Positions 1-8,852 of a DNA stretch of 64,000 nt are shown here, in pieces. The notes beneath the pieces are model-generated. The model did not search any database. It saw only the letters and a list, made by a program, of their open reading frames with translations, and was not told where the DNA came from. The position numbers and the translations under genes are program-made. Numbering within the stretch: the first letter of the stretch is position 1; every line of letters starts with the position of its first letter. The stretch is taken from the NCBI GenBank assembly GCA_015499995.1, contig JADNRV010000167.1:45916-109915 (forward strand). Reading direction: 5' to 3'. The stretch is from Flammula alnicola (taxonomy: Eukaryota; Basidiomycota; Agaricomycetes; Agaricales; Strophariaceae).

Positions 1-922
1 AGACATGACAACGGCTCGAAGACCATCAGATAGGTTTTGAGTAACGCTAAGCAGATATATTTATCAAAAACAAGAGTTTCAGGCAATTAAAATACGAACC
101 TCTCGCCAACAATGCTTGTATCCACGCTTAATCGGCTGAGCACATCCCCTTCTCCCTTTTCAACAAATTCTACTTCTTGTCTGAGAGCTGCTGAATATGT
201 CCGTTCCCGCAGACGTGCCACGATCCGTTGACCTGGGTGGTAAATCATGGATGTCACTTTAGGAAGGTCATTCTGAAAAATGATAACCAACCTGATAGTC
301 TCATAAGCATTGCACGACCGGCATTCGCAACAGCACCTAGAGTGAAAAGGAGCAGAAGTGCAGCGGAAGCTTGCCAAACGGAGAGTCCCAACGGTATTTG
401 CTAAGGAAGATGTTAGTGATGTTTCTACGACGTGATCAAGAACATACATACAGGATTCATACTTGAAAAGAAGTCGATCAATTTGCCAATGGTGAAAGGC
501 ACGCTCATTGAAACCGCGGAAGAAAGGAGGAGTAACCCAATGGCTATCGACAGCGGTTTCCATTCTGGTCTGGCGAGAGAGACAATCTTTCGGAAGGAAG
601 ACGCGTTCTGGGACCCTTTAGAGCCTGTTGGTGCAGGCAAAAATGGCGAGAGAAGGGGGCGTTTCTGGGGCGGAGCAGGTGAGGTTGATGAGGGCGGGGC
701 TTGTGTCGAGTTAAATCTCCTTGCTTGCCAACTTTTGAGAAATATCGAAGTTGAAGGTGTCCCGAATGCAGCTCTACACTGAAGAGTCCGAGGTCCGCGA
801 CTGATTGTCAACGTAGCGTGGTAATTCCGACAGTGGACTAGCTTCAAAGTGTTTGGGCATGAAGCCTTGCCAAAGCTCGACACTGGTAGCCGTAGACACG
901 ACCAGCCCCAAATACCCAGCAT
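1..922 (-). CDS. MDL1: Mitochondrial half-size ABC transporter, 5' part (MDL1/ABCB10 type)
   Basis: Half-size ABC exporters of this type sit in the mitochondrial inner membrane; the yeast member is linked to export of peptides from the matrix. The first ATG at 922 opens a Ser/Arg-rich, acid-poor leader that looks like a mitochondrial targeting sequence, followed by SLARPEWKPLSIAIGLLLLS, the usual start of the first membrane helix. A first intron begins near 447 (GTATGT) and ends near 404. The next exon reads as a hydrophobic helix (about 400-290), and after a second intron the conserved QRIVARLRERTYSAALRQEV and GEGDVLSRLSVDTSIVGER loops follow. The nucleotide-binding domain lies beyond the left edge, so the gene is partial here. 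A copia LTR starts 263 bp upstream of the ATG in the same orientation. Family assignment is firm; the exact orthologue (MDL1 versus MDL2) is inferred. Confidence 0.85.
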
Positions 923-1179
923 CGTAATGGCGCCTCACCCTAGAAATGGGGACTCTGGGTTCGCTGAGACTACTGCCTGGGAATTATAGTCGTGGACGTT
1001 GAGGATGGAGCCGTGGTTACAATTCCCGAACAACGTCGGCGACCGACTTTCCGACTCGGCCTGATCTGCACGTGGCTAACTCATCTTATCTTATCTTTCA
1101 GTGGTCACTAGGTTCGAATTCAAACGTTGAATATTGAATCAATATTGAATAACCTTTTCTTCTGACCTCGATTCGCGGA
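923..1179. other. Promoter/5' region of the ABC transporter gene
   Basis: This short spacer between the transporter start codon and the copia insertion holds no gene. It contains two neighbouring TTATC (GATA-like) motifs near 1084-1100 and an AT-rich repeat of AATATTGAAT near 1130-1150. No clear TATA box is visible. Confidence 0.4.
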
Positions 1180-1184
1180 AAATA
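1180..1184. repeat. Target-site duplication, left copy (AAATA)
   Basis: The five bases AAATA lie directly outside the left LTR and recur directly outside the right LTR at 6653-6657. A 5-bp duplication is usual for integrase-mediated insertion of copia elements. Confidence 0.9.
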
Positions 1185-1596
1185 TGTAGGAATCTAGATA
1201 GTAATATGCTCAGTCGTTGGGGGCAAAGACTAAATAGATTCATAGATACCTAGATAGTAATATGCTAGGATATCGTAAGTAAAAGTATACAAACAGTAAA
1301 GTAAAATAAGTTCTCACCTCAGTCGTTGGGGGCAAAGACTGAGGGGAGCGAAATCGAGACACTACGGTATAAGTGTGCTACGAACATCGGGAAACGGCTA
1401 AGGTATAGGCGACGGAGTCCCGACGCAGTACGTTAAGAAATCATAGGTAATGTGTAACTGGCCAAGAGGCCAACGAGATGTAGAGTAGTTAAGACGGAAG
1501 TAAAATACTTGCAAAGAAAGGAATAGTCCATACGCACGGCGACGCAATGCTCGCCGTGCGCCCATCTCGTGACGGTTTGCATGTGCAACTCCAACA
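1185..1596 (-). repeat. 3' LTR of the copia element
   Basis: It starts TGTAGG and ends CCAACA on the plus strand, giving the usual TG..CA ends. It matches the other LTR at 6241-6652 base for base by eye. Inside, the 18-mer GTCGTTGGGGGCAAAGAC occurs twice (1212 and 1321) and TAGATAGTAATATGCT occurs twice (1195 and 1251). It lies upstream of, and in the same direction as, the ABC transporter gene. Confidence 0.95.
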
Positions 1597-1605
1597 CTCC
1601 CCCTC
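1597..1605 (-). other. Polypurine tract of the copia element
   Basis: On the element strand the bases just before the 3' LTR read GAGGGGGAG, an unbroken purine run directly abutting the TG of the LTR. This is the expected site for priming plus-strand DNA synthesis. Confidence 0.8.
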
Positions 1606-4600
1606 AAACCGATACGAGGCCTAGTTCAGCTGCGAAATGCTTGACCTTCGGCGAGGGGAGGGCCTTGGTTAAGGTGTCGGCGACCATATCGTCAGTGGGA
1701 CAATAAACGAGGCGAATAGATCCGTTTTCGACGATCCAGCGGATAAAATGGAAGCGTATATCGATGTGCTTCGTGCGGGCGTGGTACTGGTGGTCCTTGG
1801 TGAGTGCGATGGCAGACTGGTTGTCTGAGAACAACGTGGTGGGGTCCATCTTCATGTCGAAGAGTTGAGAGATAAGGGAACGAAGCCACAAAGCTTCCTT
1901 TGCGGCGTGAGTGGCGGCAACGTACTCGGATTCCGTGGTGGAGAGGGAAATGATTTCTTGGCGCTTCGTGGTCCAAGAAACAGCGCCGCCGTGAAGAATA
2001 AAAGCATACCCTGAGATCGCATGACGATCCTCTGCCATATTCCCATCCGCGTCCGCAAATCCAACCAACTCCTTCTGCTGTCCTCCATATGACAGCCACA
2101 GATCCTTCGTTCCACTCAGGTAGCAGAAAATGCGCTTGACGGCATCCCAATGCACCACACCAGGCTTCGAGGTAAAACGAGAGACAGCCTGAACTGCGTA
2201 GGTGATGTCGGGGCGAGTACCTAGAGACGCGTACATCAGAGAACCAACGGCTTCGTGATAGGGAATATCGCGCATCTTCGCGAATTCCTGCGTCGTTGAC
2301 GGCGACTGGTGGGAGGTAAGGCGTATGTTGGGGTCCATGGGAATAGAGACGGGCTTGAGGTCTTCGAACCCATAGCGGCGGATAATCGACTCGAGGTAAG
2401 AACGTTGAGAGAGGAATAAACGACGTTCTTCACGGATTCGTCGGACTTCGATCCCGAGAAGCCAGTGGAGTTCTCCGAGATCAGTGATGTCAACGTGCTT
2501 GGCGATCTCGGCCTTCAGGGACTCGATCAGTGGCAGTGCGGTGGCCACGATGGTGCAGTCATCAACATGAACCAAGACAATGACCAAGTCCTTTCCTCGA
2601 CGCTTGAAGAAAACCGCCTGGTCGACGTCGCACACCGTGAATCCCAGCAACTTCATGATCTCCACCAGCCGCTGATACCACCTTCGCCCCGACTGCTTCA
2701 ATCCGTACAGAGTTTTGATGAGACGGCAGACCTTCTTGATGTGCTCGGGGTCCGCGTAGCCTGGCGGCTGCCGCATGTAGATGACTTCTTGGGAGGTAAG
2801 TTGACCATTTAGGTATGCGCCCTTGACGTCAATCTGATGAATTTCCCAATCGTTGACAGCTGCCATCGCGAGTACAGCACGAATAGATGCCAAACGAGCC
2901 ACGGGTGCAAACGTGTCGAAATACTCGACTCCTGGGACTTGCGAGAAACCCTGCGCAACCAAACGAGCCTTGTAGCGGACGACGTTGCCCTGCGCATCCT
3001 TCTTGGCTCGAAAAACCCATTTAGAGCCCACAATATTGGCTCCTGGAGGTGCGTCGACGAGTTTCCATGTCCCAGCCGCCTTCAAAACTCCTAACTCCTC
3101 CTCTATCGCCTTCTCCCACAGCTTCCAATCTGGCCGCACCTTCGCCTCGGCAAGTGTACGAGGCTCCAATGCCTCGGCTTCGCTTATCTCCGCCACCATC
3201 GCCCACTCGTCCTCAAAATCATCCGCAAACTCCCATCCGTTAACCTCCTCCCCCTCAATCGCAGCATCCTCCGCTCCTCGCGCTGGTTCTGGAGACGGTA
3301 GCTGCACACCGCGAGCAACTCTAGGTGCACTAGGAAGATTCGACGCAACTGCGCGACCCGTGAGGATGTCTTGGACCTTGCGAGTGGGCTTTCTGTTACG
3401 TTTCGGGCGCGATTCGGTCTCAGAAGCAGAGTCGTGGGACTCAGAGTTCGTTTCAGAAGGGGTTGGAGCAGCTGGGATATTGCTGACAGGTGTCGCGGAA
3501 GTGGAAGTGGATACAGAAGGCCCAGAATCGGCTTTAGGTGGAGTTTTCAAAGGTTCGTCGGCTTTCGTTTCGATAAATTCCCATTCCTCCCCCTCGAAAC
3601 GAGCTGCTGACATCCCCGTCTTGTCATAATAGACATTGCGCTCCACCGTAATCGACCTCCTTGATGACCAGTACACCCTTACACCCCTCCTCTTCTCGTC
3701 TATCCCTAACCAACGCCCCTCCTCGACTCTTCCTCCCAACTTATTTCCCTTCTCCAAACGCACCCACACCTTTTCGCCCCACTCTCGCACCTGGCTCAGG
3801 TCCGGCTTCTTCCCAAAAGCCGCCTCATAGGGGGTTTTACCGTCCAATGCTTTCGTCGAAGTGCGGTTAAGCAACCAGACGACATGACGGGCTGCCTCAG
3901 CCCACAGAAACCGAGGGAGACCGCTGGCATGTAATAATGCCCGAATCCGCTCGACGATGGTCCTGTTTCGACGTTCGGCAATCCCATTCTCAGCGGATGT
4001 GTCGTGGATGGTTTGTTTCTGGCGCGTACCCTTGGACTTCAGGTAAAGGACAAACTCCTTCCCGTCGTATTCGCCGCCCTGATCAGAATGTAGGACCTTG
4101 ATATGCTTTCCAAGCTGCGTCTCAACCCACGCCTCGTACTCCTTGTATGAGTTGGGGGTTTCATCCTTCTTGCGAAGGAAGTAGAGGTTGGTGAGTCGCG
4201 TGCAATTGTCCACGTAGGTTACATAATAACGACGACCACCTTTCGATTCGACAGGCGCGGGTCCCCAAAGGTCGGAATGGATTTCATCACCAAAATCCTT
4301 CGCCCTCTCGCCTCCTCTCTCCTTCGCCACCGGCTTCCTCGTTGCCTTCGCGTACACGCACGACTCGCAGAAGAAATGGTCTGGAGAAACTGAAGACTTT
4401 TCGAGGCGGATACCAGTTACAAAGCCATTATCGACCAAGCGCTTTGCAGTTGCAGGTGAGATATGACCCATCCGCCGATGTAGCTGGTCTAATGAGATTG
4501 TTTCGACAGCATTCACAGAGTACTCCATGTCGGGAGCATCATGCTCAACGCGATACAAGCCTTTCGCGTTCTTCGGCACCTTGCCGACCTGGACGCCCTC

Positions 4601-6163
4601 TGGATTCTTGATAGTGCAGAAACCACGGGAGAAATTAACATCAAAACCAAGGTCGTCGAGTCTCCCAATGGAAACGAGGGTGTAACCGACTTCAGGAGAG
4701 TAGAGGACCTCATTGAGCGTGAGGTTCGAGGCATTTGCACCATTAGGTACGCTGATGTTGAGCTCGCCGGTCCCAGTAGCGCTGAAACCTTGCTGATTGG
4801 CAGCACGAAGACGTCGAGTGGGGGTATCTGTGAAGTCACCGAAGTCATTTCGGTACGGTGAAATATGGCGAGTGGTGCCCGAGTCGTAGATCTCGACACG
4901 AGGGGCATTATCAGGGATAACCTGACCATGGAGGTAAGCGGCCGCCACGTCGATTCTATCCCAATGCTGATCCTCGATCTCCAGAGAAGTATCCGACTCC
5001 CATCCTGCGTCTTCAAATTCGCCCGCATCACTTCCCACCTCCGAAAACCAGTCAACATCGGCCACAGAGACTCCGCAGGAGGTTGGGTCCATGTCGGCAC
5101 CCCCGTCGGGCATCGAGTCATCAGACTCTGCCTCGGATTCGGTCTCACAGCTGACGGCGAACACACCGTCGCTGTCCGAACAATCCTCCTGCACGACGTT
5201 AGCCTTTTCCGAGTCCTTCTCCTTCCCCTTCCTCTTGTCGTCCTTTGAGTCCTTGGAGCTGGAGCCAGCCTTCGGCGGCTTCGTGCACTGACTCTTGAAG
5301 TGACCCTTCTCGCCGCAGTTCCAGCAAGTGACGTTCACTTTTCCCTTTCCACGGCCACCTTTCCCTTTCCACGACGACGACGACGATGATGTGACAGCCA
5401 TGGCTTCATCGTCCTTTTCGTCAGCCTTCGCCTTTCCACCGCGACGAGAGTGCTGCGCCTTCTGGCGCTCATACTCCTCCGAGATCATCGTGATCAAGGC
5501 ATTCGGGTCCGCAGTAGGGGTGGTGCCAGCTGGCGCAAACATGCGCGCTGCGGCTAGCGTCGAAGAAGCGAAGTTGGATAGTGCAGCGGGAAGTGACTGA
5601 AGAATAGTCGAAATATAGTCTTGTTGGCTGATAGCAACCCCGACAGATGCCAGTTCCTCGCGCTTGACGCGCAAGGACTCGAGGAACTCACGAACATTGC
5701 CCTTGTCCGGACACTTGGACTCGAGGAAACGCGCGCGAAGATCTGTCTGTGCGTAGGCACCCTTCTTGGTGTACTCATCGACGATGGCTTCCCAGCGCTC
5801 GCGAACAGTCCTCTTCGCGTGCACTTGCATCAAGGTCGAATCAGGGATCTTCTGGGTCAGCAGGGACTTGGCGGACAACTCGTCCTTGTCCCACTGCTTC
5901 TGGGCTGTGGTCTCGTCGGCCGTTGGGGCTGCGACAGCTGGGATGGTTGTCGTAGTGCCGTCGGGCGCTGTCGTCGTGATCTCGGGTGTCGGCGTCCGAA
6001 GAACTGGACGGGTCGACGTGCCATCGAAGTGGTTCCAGAAACCCTTGGCCTCGATCGCATCCTGGAAACGGACGGCGAAGACGGCCCAGTTTGAGCCCTT
6101 TAGCTCGAGCTTGGGGACGGTAGATGGAAGGGTATCAGAGAGGGATGTGGTTGACTGAGACAT
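1604..6163 (-). CDS. Copia gag-pol polyprotein
   Basis: This single open frame of about 1,519 residues encodes the whole replication machinery. The first true ATG is at 6163 (MSQSTTS); an in-frame TTG 11 codons upstream is less likely. Visible in order: a gag-like region (about 20-235), a CCHC zinc knuckle CWNCGEKGHFKSQC (280-293), an acidic linker, the aspartic protease motif DSG (about 427), the pre-integrase LHRRMGH segment (561-567), integrase core with DLWGP, HSDQGGEY and the ENGIAERRNRT glutamate region, copia-type reverse transcriptase with KARLVAQGFSQ and the active-site VHVDDCTIV (HVDD in place of YVDD), and RNase H with ISLSTTESEYVA. No stop or frameshift interrupts it. Gag and Pol are fused in one frame, so Gag excess would need some other control. 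Confidence 0.95.
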   Translation of the reverse strand: MSQSTTSLSDTLPSTVPKLELKGSNWAVFAVRFQDAIEAKGFWNHFDGTSTRPVLRTPTPEITTTAPDGTTTTIPAVAAPTADETTAQKQWDKDELSAKSLLTQKIPDSTLMQVHAKRTVRERWEAIVDEYTKKGAYAQTDLRARFLESKCPDKGNVREFLESLRVKREELASVGVAISQQDYISTILQSLPAALSNFASSTLAAARMFAPAGTTPTADPNALITMISEEYERQKAQHSRRGGKAKADEKDDEAMAVTSSSSSSWKGKGGRGKGKVNVTCWNCGEKGHFKSQCTKPPKAGSSSKDSKDDKRKGKEKDSEKANVVQEDCSDSDGVFAVSCETESEAESDDSMPDGGADMDPTSCGVSVADVDWFSEVGSDAGEFEDAGWESDTSLEIEDQHWDRIDVAAAYLHGQVIPDNAPRVEIYDSGTTRHISPYRNDFGDFTDTPTRRLRAANQQGFSATGTGELNISVPNGANASNLTLNEVLYSPEVGYTLVSIGRLDDLGFDVNFSRGFCTIKNPEGVQVGKVPKNAKGLYRVEHDAPDMEYSVNAVETISLDQLHRRMGHISPATAKRLVDNGFVTGIRLEKSSVSPDHFFCESCVYAKATRKPVAKERGGERAKDFGDEIHSDLWGPAPVESKGGRRYYVTYVDNCTRLTNLYFLRKKDETPNSYKEYEAWVETQLGKHIKVLHSDQGGEYDGKEFVLYLKSKGTRQKQTIHDTSAENGIAERRNRTIVERIRALLHASGLPRFLWAEAARHVVWLLNRTSTKALDGKTPYEAAFGKKPDLSQVREWGEKVWVRLEKGNKLGGRVEEGRWLGIDEKRRGVRVYWSSRRSITVERNVYYDKTGMSAARFEGEEWEFIETKADEPLKTPPKADSGPSVSTSTSATPVSNIPAAPTPSETNSESHDSASETESRPKRNRKPTRKVQDILTGRAVASNLPSAPRVARGVQLPSPEPARGAEDAAIEGEEVNGWEFADDFEDEWAMVAEISEAEALEPRTLAEAKVRPDWKLWEKAIEEELGVLKAAGTWKLVDAPPGANIVGSKWVFRAKKDAQGNVVRYKARLVAQGFSQVPGVEYFDTFAPVARLASIRAVLAMAAVNDWEIHQIDVKGAYLNGQLTSQEVIYMRQPPGYADPEHIKKVCRLIKTLYGLKQSGRRWYQRLVEIMKLLGFTVCDVDQAVFFKRRGKDLVIVLVHVDDCTIVATALPLIESLKAEIAKHVDITDLGELHWLLGIEVRRIREERRLFLSQRSYLESIIRRYGFEDLKPVSIPMDPNIRLTSHQSPSTTQEFAKMRDIPYHEAVGSLMYASLGTRPDITYAVQAVSRFTSKPGVVHWDAVKRIFCYLSGTKDLWLSYGGQQKELVGFADADGNMAEDRHAISGYAFILHGGAVSWTTKRQEIISLSTTESEYVAATHAAKEALWLRSLISQLFDMKMDPTTLFSDNQSAIALTKDHQYHARTKHIDIRFHFIRWIVENGSIRLVYCPTDDMVADTLTKALPSPKVKHFAAELGLVSV

Positions 6164-6228
6164 GGTAAGGATAGATAAAATTTCGAGGTTTAACAACGAG
6201 CTGATAACGAGTTTAGATGCAGGGGGCG

Positions 6229-6240
6229 GGGCCCATAACC
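6229..6240 (-). other. Primer-binding site matching the initiator tRNA-Met anticodon region
   Basis: The 12 bases directly internal to the 5' LTR read GGGCCCATAACC on the plus strand, which is the eukaryotic initiator tRNA-Met anticodon stem-loop sequence (anticodon CAT). The element strand is therefore complementary to the middle of that tRNA and not to its 3' acceptor end. Drosophila copia and yeast Ty5 are known to prime from such an internal half-tRNA. The match is directly visible; its use as primer is inferred. Confidence 0.85.
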
Positions 6241-6652
6241 TGTAGGAATCTAGATAGTAATATGCTCAGTCGTTGGGGGCAAAGACTAAATAGATTCATA
6301 GATACCTAGATAGTAATATGCTAGGATATCGTAAGTAAAAGTATACAAACAGTAAAGTAAAATAAGTTCTCACCTCAGTCGTTGGGGGCAAAGACTGAGG
6401 GGAGCGAAATCGAGACACTACGGTATAAGTGTGCTACGAACATCGGGAAACGGCTAAGGTATAGGCGACGGAGTCCCGACGCAGTACGTTAAGAAATCAT
6501 AGGTAATGTGTAACTGGCCAAGAGGCCAACGAGATGTAGAGTAGTTAAGACGGAAGTAAAATACTTGCAAAGAAAGGAATAGTCCATACGCACGGCGACG
6601 CAATGCTCGCCGTGCGCCCATCTCGTGACGGTTTGCATGTGCAACTCCAACA
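6241..6652 (-). repeat. 5' LTR of the copia element
   Basis: It is the second 412-bp LTR, with no difference from the 1185-1596 copy that I could find by reading. In the element's direction it carries the promoter and would start genomic RNA. Confidence 0.95.
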
Positions 6653-6657
6653 AAATA
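6653..6657. repeat. Target-site duplication, right copy (AAATA)
   Basis: AAATA lies directly outside the right LTR and matches 1180-1184. Confidence 0.9.
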
Positions 6658-7328
6658 GTCAAGATTCGAAAACGAATTCCGCGCTCTTCCTTCCTTTGGC
6701 TAAGAACATTTTTTGTTGGGGAAATTTCACAGAGCAAGTAGGGCCAAGGACCGCGGACGGGCGGGAAACCTACTCCTCGTGTTGTCCACATGTTCGGCAA
6801 ACCTATGAGTTTAGACACTCTTTTTTGCAGGCGCTCTCAGACACCGAGGGCGAATTACCCATAAGTATTTGTGGTTTTTTTCACGTCACTGTACTCCATT
6901 CGTACATTTTTTGGGAGGTCTGATCGGGCTTGTGGGTCCCCGTAATTCTGACAGATCTCACGAAGTTTAAATTGGCATGAGGCTGAGCACACCTACTCAC
7001 TGCGGCCGCGCTCTATTGCACAATATTCACCGGAGAAGAGGCCCTGTGGCTCCTTGTAATCCTGATAAGTCATGGCAGCAGCGCTCTTGGACGGCACAAG
7101 AACAAATCATATTTTTATTTCGGGGCTAAAGTCGGTAAAGGTCTAACGCCTTGAAAGTCACTCCAGCACGAAGCTCGACACGATTGAAGGACAGAAATCA
7201 TTGAGAGAATAATGCACATAATACCCTACTTTAATTTGCGAAATTTGAGGCAGAATAGCCCAGATAGGCTCGAGATGATAGGCTTTTAAATTTTCGAGTT
7301 TAGGCCCATAACTTGGAATTCAGGATGC
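6658..7328. other. Intergenic spacer without recognised gene
   Basis: This stretch lies between the copia element and the 3' end of the old yellow enzyme gene. No reading frame here resembles a known protein. It presumably holds the 3' UTR of the oxidoreductase gene and part of the ancestral promoter region separated by the retrotransposon. Confidence 0.4.
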
Positions 7329-8647
7329 TCAAATTTTAGCAGTGTCCTTCAATTCTTCGGCGAACGGGTAGTCGACATAACCAACTTCTGTTCCTTTTTG
7401 GATCCCAGGAATATAGAAAGTTCGTCTGTCGGGTGGTGTAAGAGCTATGTCGTACTTGAGACGCGCTGGAAGATCGGGCTGAGCGCGAGAAATAAAATAT
7501 TCAATGAAGTTTTGGATGTAGAAGAACGAATGTCTAGTACTTACGTTCGAGATGTAAAGTCTTCCGAATGCGATCAAAACACCTTCCTTTTCCGCTCGGT
7601 CGATAGCTGACTGTCCCGTAAATCCCCCAGCGGTAATGAGCGGCCTCGGGGCCCAGATCTTGCGAATGAAGTCGTTCGACTCAGTGAGTCGATCGTTATG
7701 CTCCTCTGCATCCGTAGCCCCAGAGATACGGGGCTCGACAAGGTGAAGGTATGCAAGTTGGGGATATGCGTTCTTGAGAGACTGGACCAAATGCGTGAAC
7801 TGAGGAATAGGATTTTCCATTCCCATATCTATACACAGGAAATGTAAGCATCTTCAGATAGTAATAGTACCACCCGCAAAGACTGACCCAACGCTGTACT
7901 CCATGGACTCAGACGAACAGCCGTTCTGTTCTCTCCGATTGCCGTCACCACTGCATCGACAACGTCTAATGCGAACTTGTTCCGCCTTTCTATGCTTCCA
8001 CCGTACTCATCACTGCGCTGATTGCTGACATCTTGGATGAACTGGTCAACGAGGTACCCGTTTGCAAAGTGAAGCTCGACGCCGTCAAATCCCGCCCCAT
8101 CTATAGCATTCTTCGCCGCCTGTGCGAACCACTCGACGTACTCATGAATCTCGGAAATGGTCAATTCTCTGGGGACGTTCCGGCCTGTAATCGGGATGGG
8201 CGAAGGACCAACAAGTTGCAGACCATCCGACTCAAGCAAGGAAAACTCAGCGGCTCTGCCCATACCGCGGAGCTGCATGAACATGAAGGACCCCTTGGCA
8301 TGCACGCTGTCAACGATCTATCATGCGTTTCTATGTCAGAAATGGAGTACAGGCATCTGAATAACTGAAAACACAAACACCTCTTTCCACGCTTTCATCT
8401 GCTCCTGGTTCCAGATTCCCGGAGAATTGGGACGCCCTCCTGCTTGCGGCGATATGAGCGTTGACTCTGTGATGAGCAGCGTACCAGGAAGTGAAGCTCG
8501 CTGCGAATAGTAAATTTTGACAAGCGAAACGATGGGCACGTTGTCCGTCGGCGTTGCCTTAAGTCGCGTCAGAGGGGCGAGTACAACGCGGTGCTCTAAC
8601 TTGACCGTCCCGATCATGATGGGCGTGAATAATTTCGAGGACGACAT
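7329..8647 (-). CDS. Old yellow enzyme (NADH:flavin oxidoreductase, 12-oxophytodienoate reductase-like)
   Basis: Old yellow enzymes are FMN-dependent ene-reductases that reduce the C=C bond of unsaturated carbonyl compounds with NAD(P)H. Four exons fit: 8381-8647, 7888-8317, 7545-7828 and 7329-7478, summing to 376 residues, the family's usual length. The fold is covered from KLFTPIMIGTVKLEHRVVLA (first beta/alpha unit, FMN-contacting Thr27 in APLTR) through the substrate-binding motif HFANGYL, with the catalytic pair His172/Asn175 and Tyr177, then DQF..YGGSIERR and the C-terminal FGR/FISNPDLPARL phosphate-binding segment. All key residues are present, so the enzyme should be active. TATTTATA lies about 48 bp upstream of the ATG. 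No other secondary-metabolism gene is adjacent. Confidence 0.9.
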
Positions 8648-8694
8648 GTCTTTTGTCTGGGAAGGTGGAGAGGTTGCGAGGGTATTGCGAGGGT

Positions 8695-8702
8695 TTATAA
8701 AT
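8695..8702 (-). promoter_or_regulatory. TATA-like box of the old yellow enzyme gene
   Basis: TATTTATA on the minus strand lies about 48 bp upstream of the start codon at 8647, a plausible core-promoter position if the 5' UTR is short. A second AT-rich match (CTTTTTATATC) lies further upstream near 8747-8757. Confidence 0.4.
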
Positions 8703-8852
8703 AGCCCAGGGTCCGACTGATAAGAGTTTGGTATGCGGACGTGACTGATATAAAAAGGACGCGAGGAATGGCCGTTCTCGGATCCATCCCGGGGCCCTGG
8801 TCTTGTGAGAGTACATAATCGGAGCTCATCGATTGATGCCCGTATCGATTTT

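Larger units (their letters stand above)
1185..6652 (-). mobile_element. Complete Ty1/copia LTR retrotransposon
   Basis: The 5,468-bp element is bounded by two 412-bp LTRs that read the same along their whole length and by a 5-bp target duplication AAATA. It is transcribed on the minus strand: the 5' LTR is at 6241-6652, followed by the primer site, one uninterrupted gag-pol frame, a polypurine tract and the 3' LTR at 1185-1596. Domain order (gag, CCHC knuckle, protease, integrase, reverse transcriptase, RNase H) places it in Ty1/copia (Pseudoviridae) and not Ty3. All hallmarks of an intact element are present, so it could be autonomous and recently active. Confidence 0.96.

Noticed and set aside
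2465..6158. Plus-strand open frames inside the copia element
   Set aside because: They mirror the complementary strand of the gag-pol frame and match no protein.
6163..6196. Start of copia gag-pol at 6196
   Set aside because: That codon is TTG; the first ATG at 6163 is a better start.
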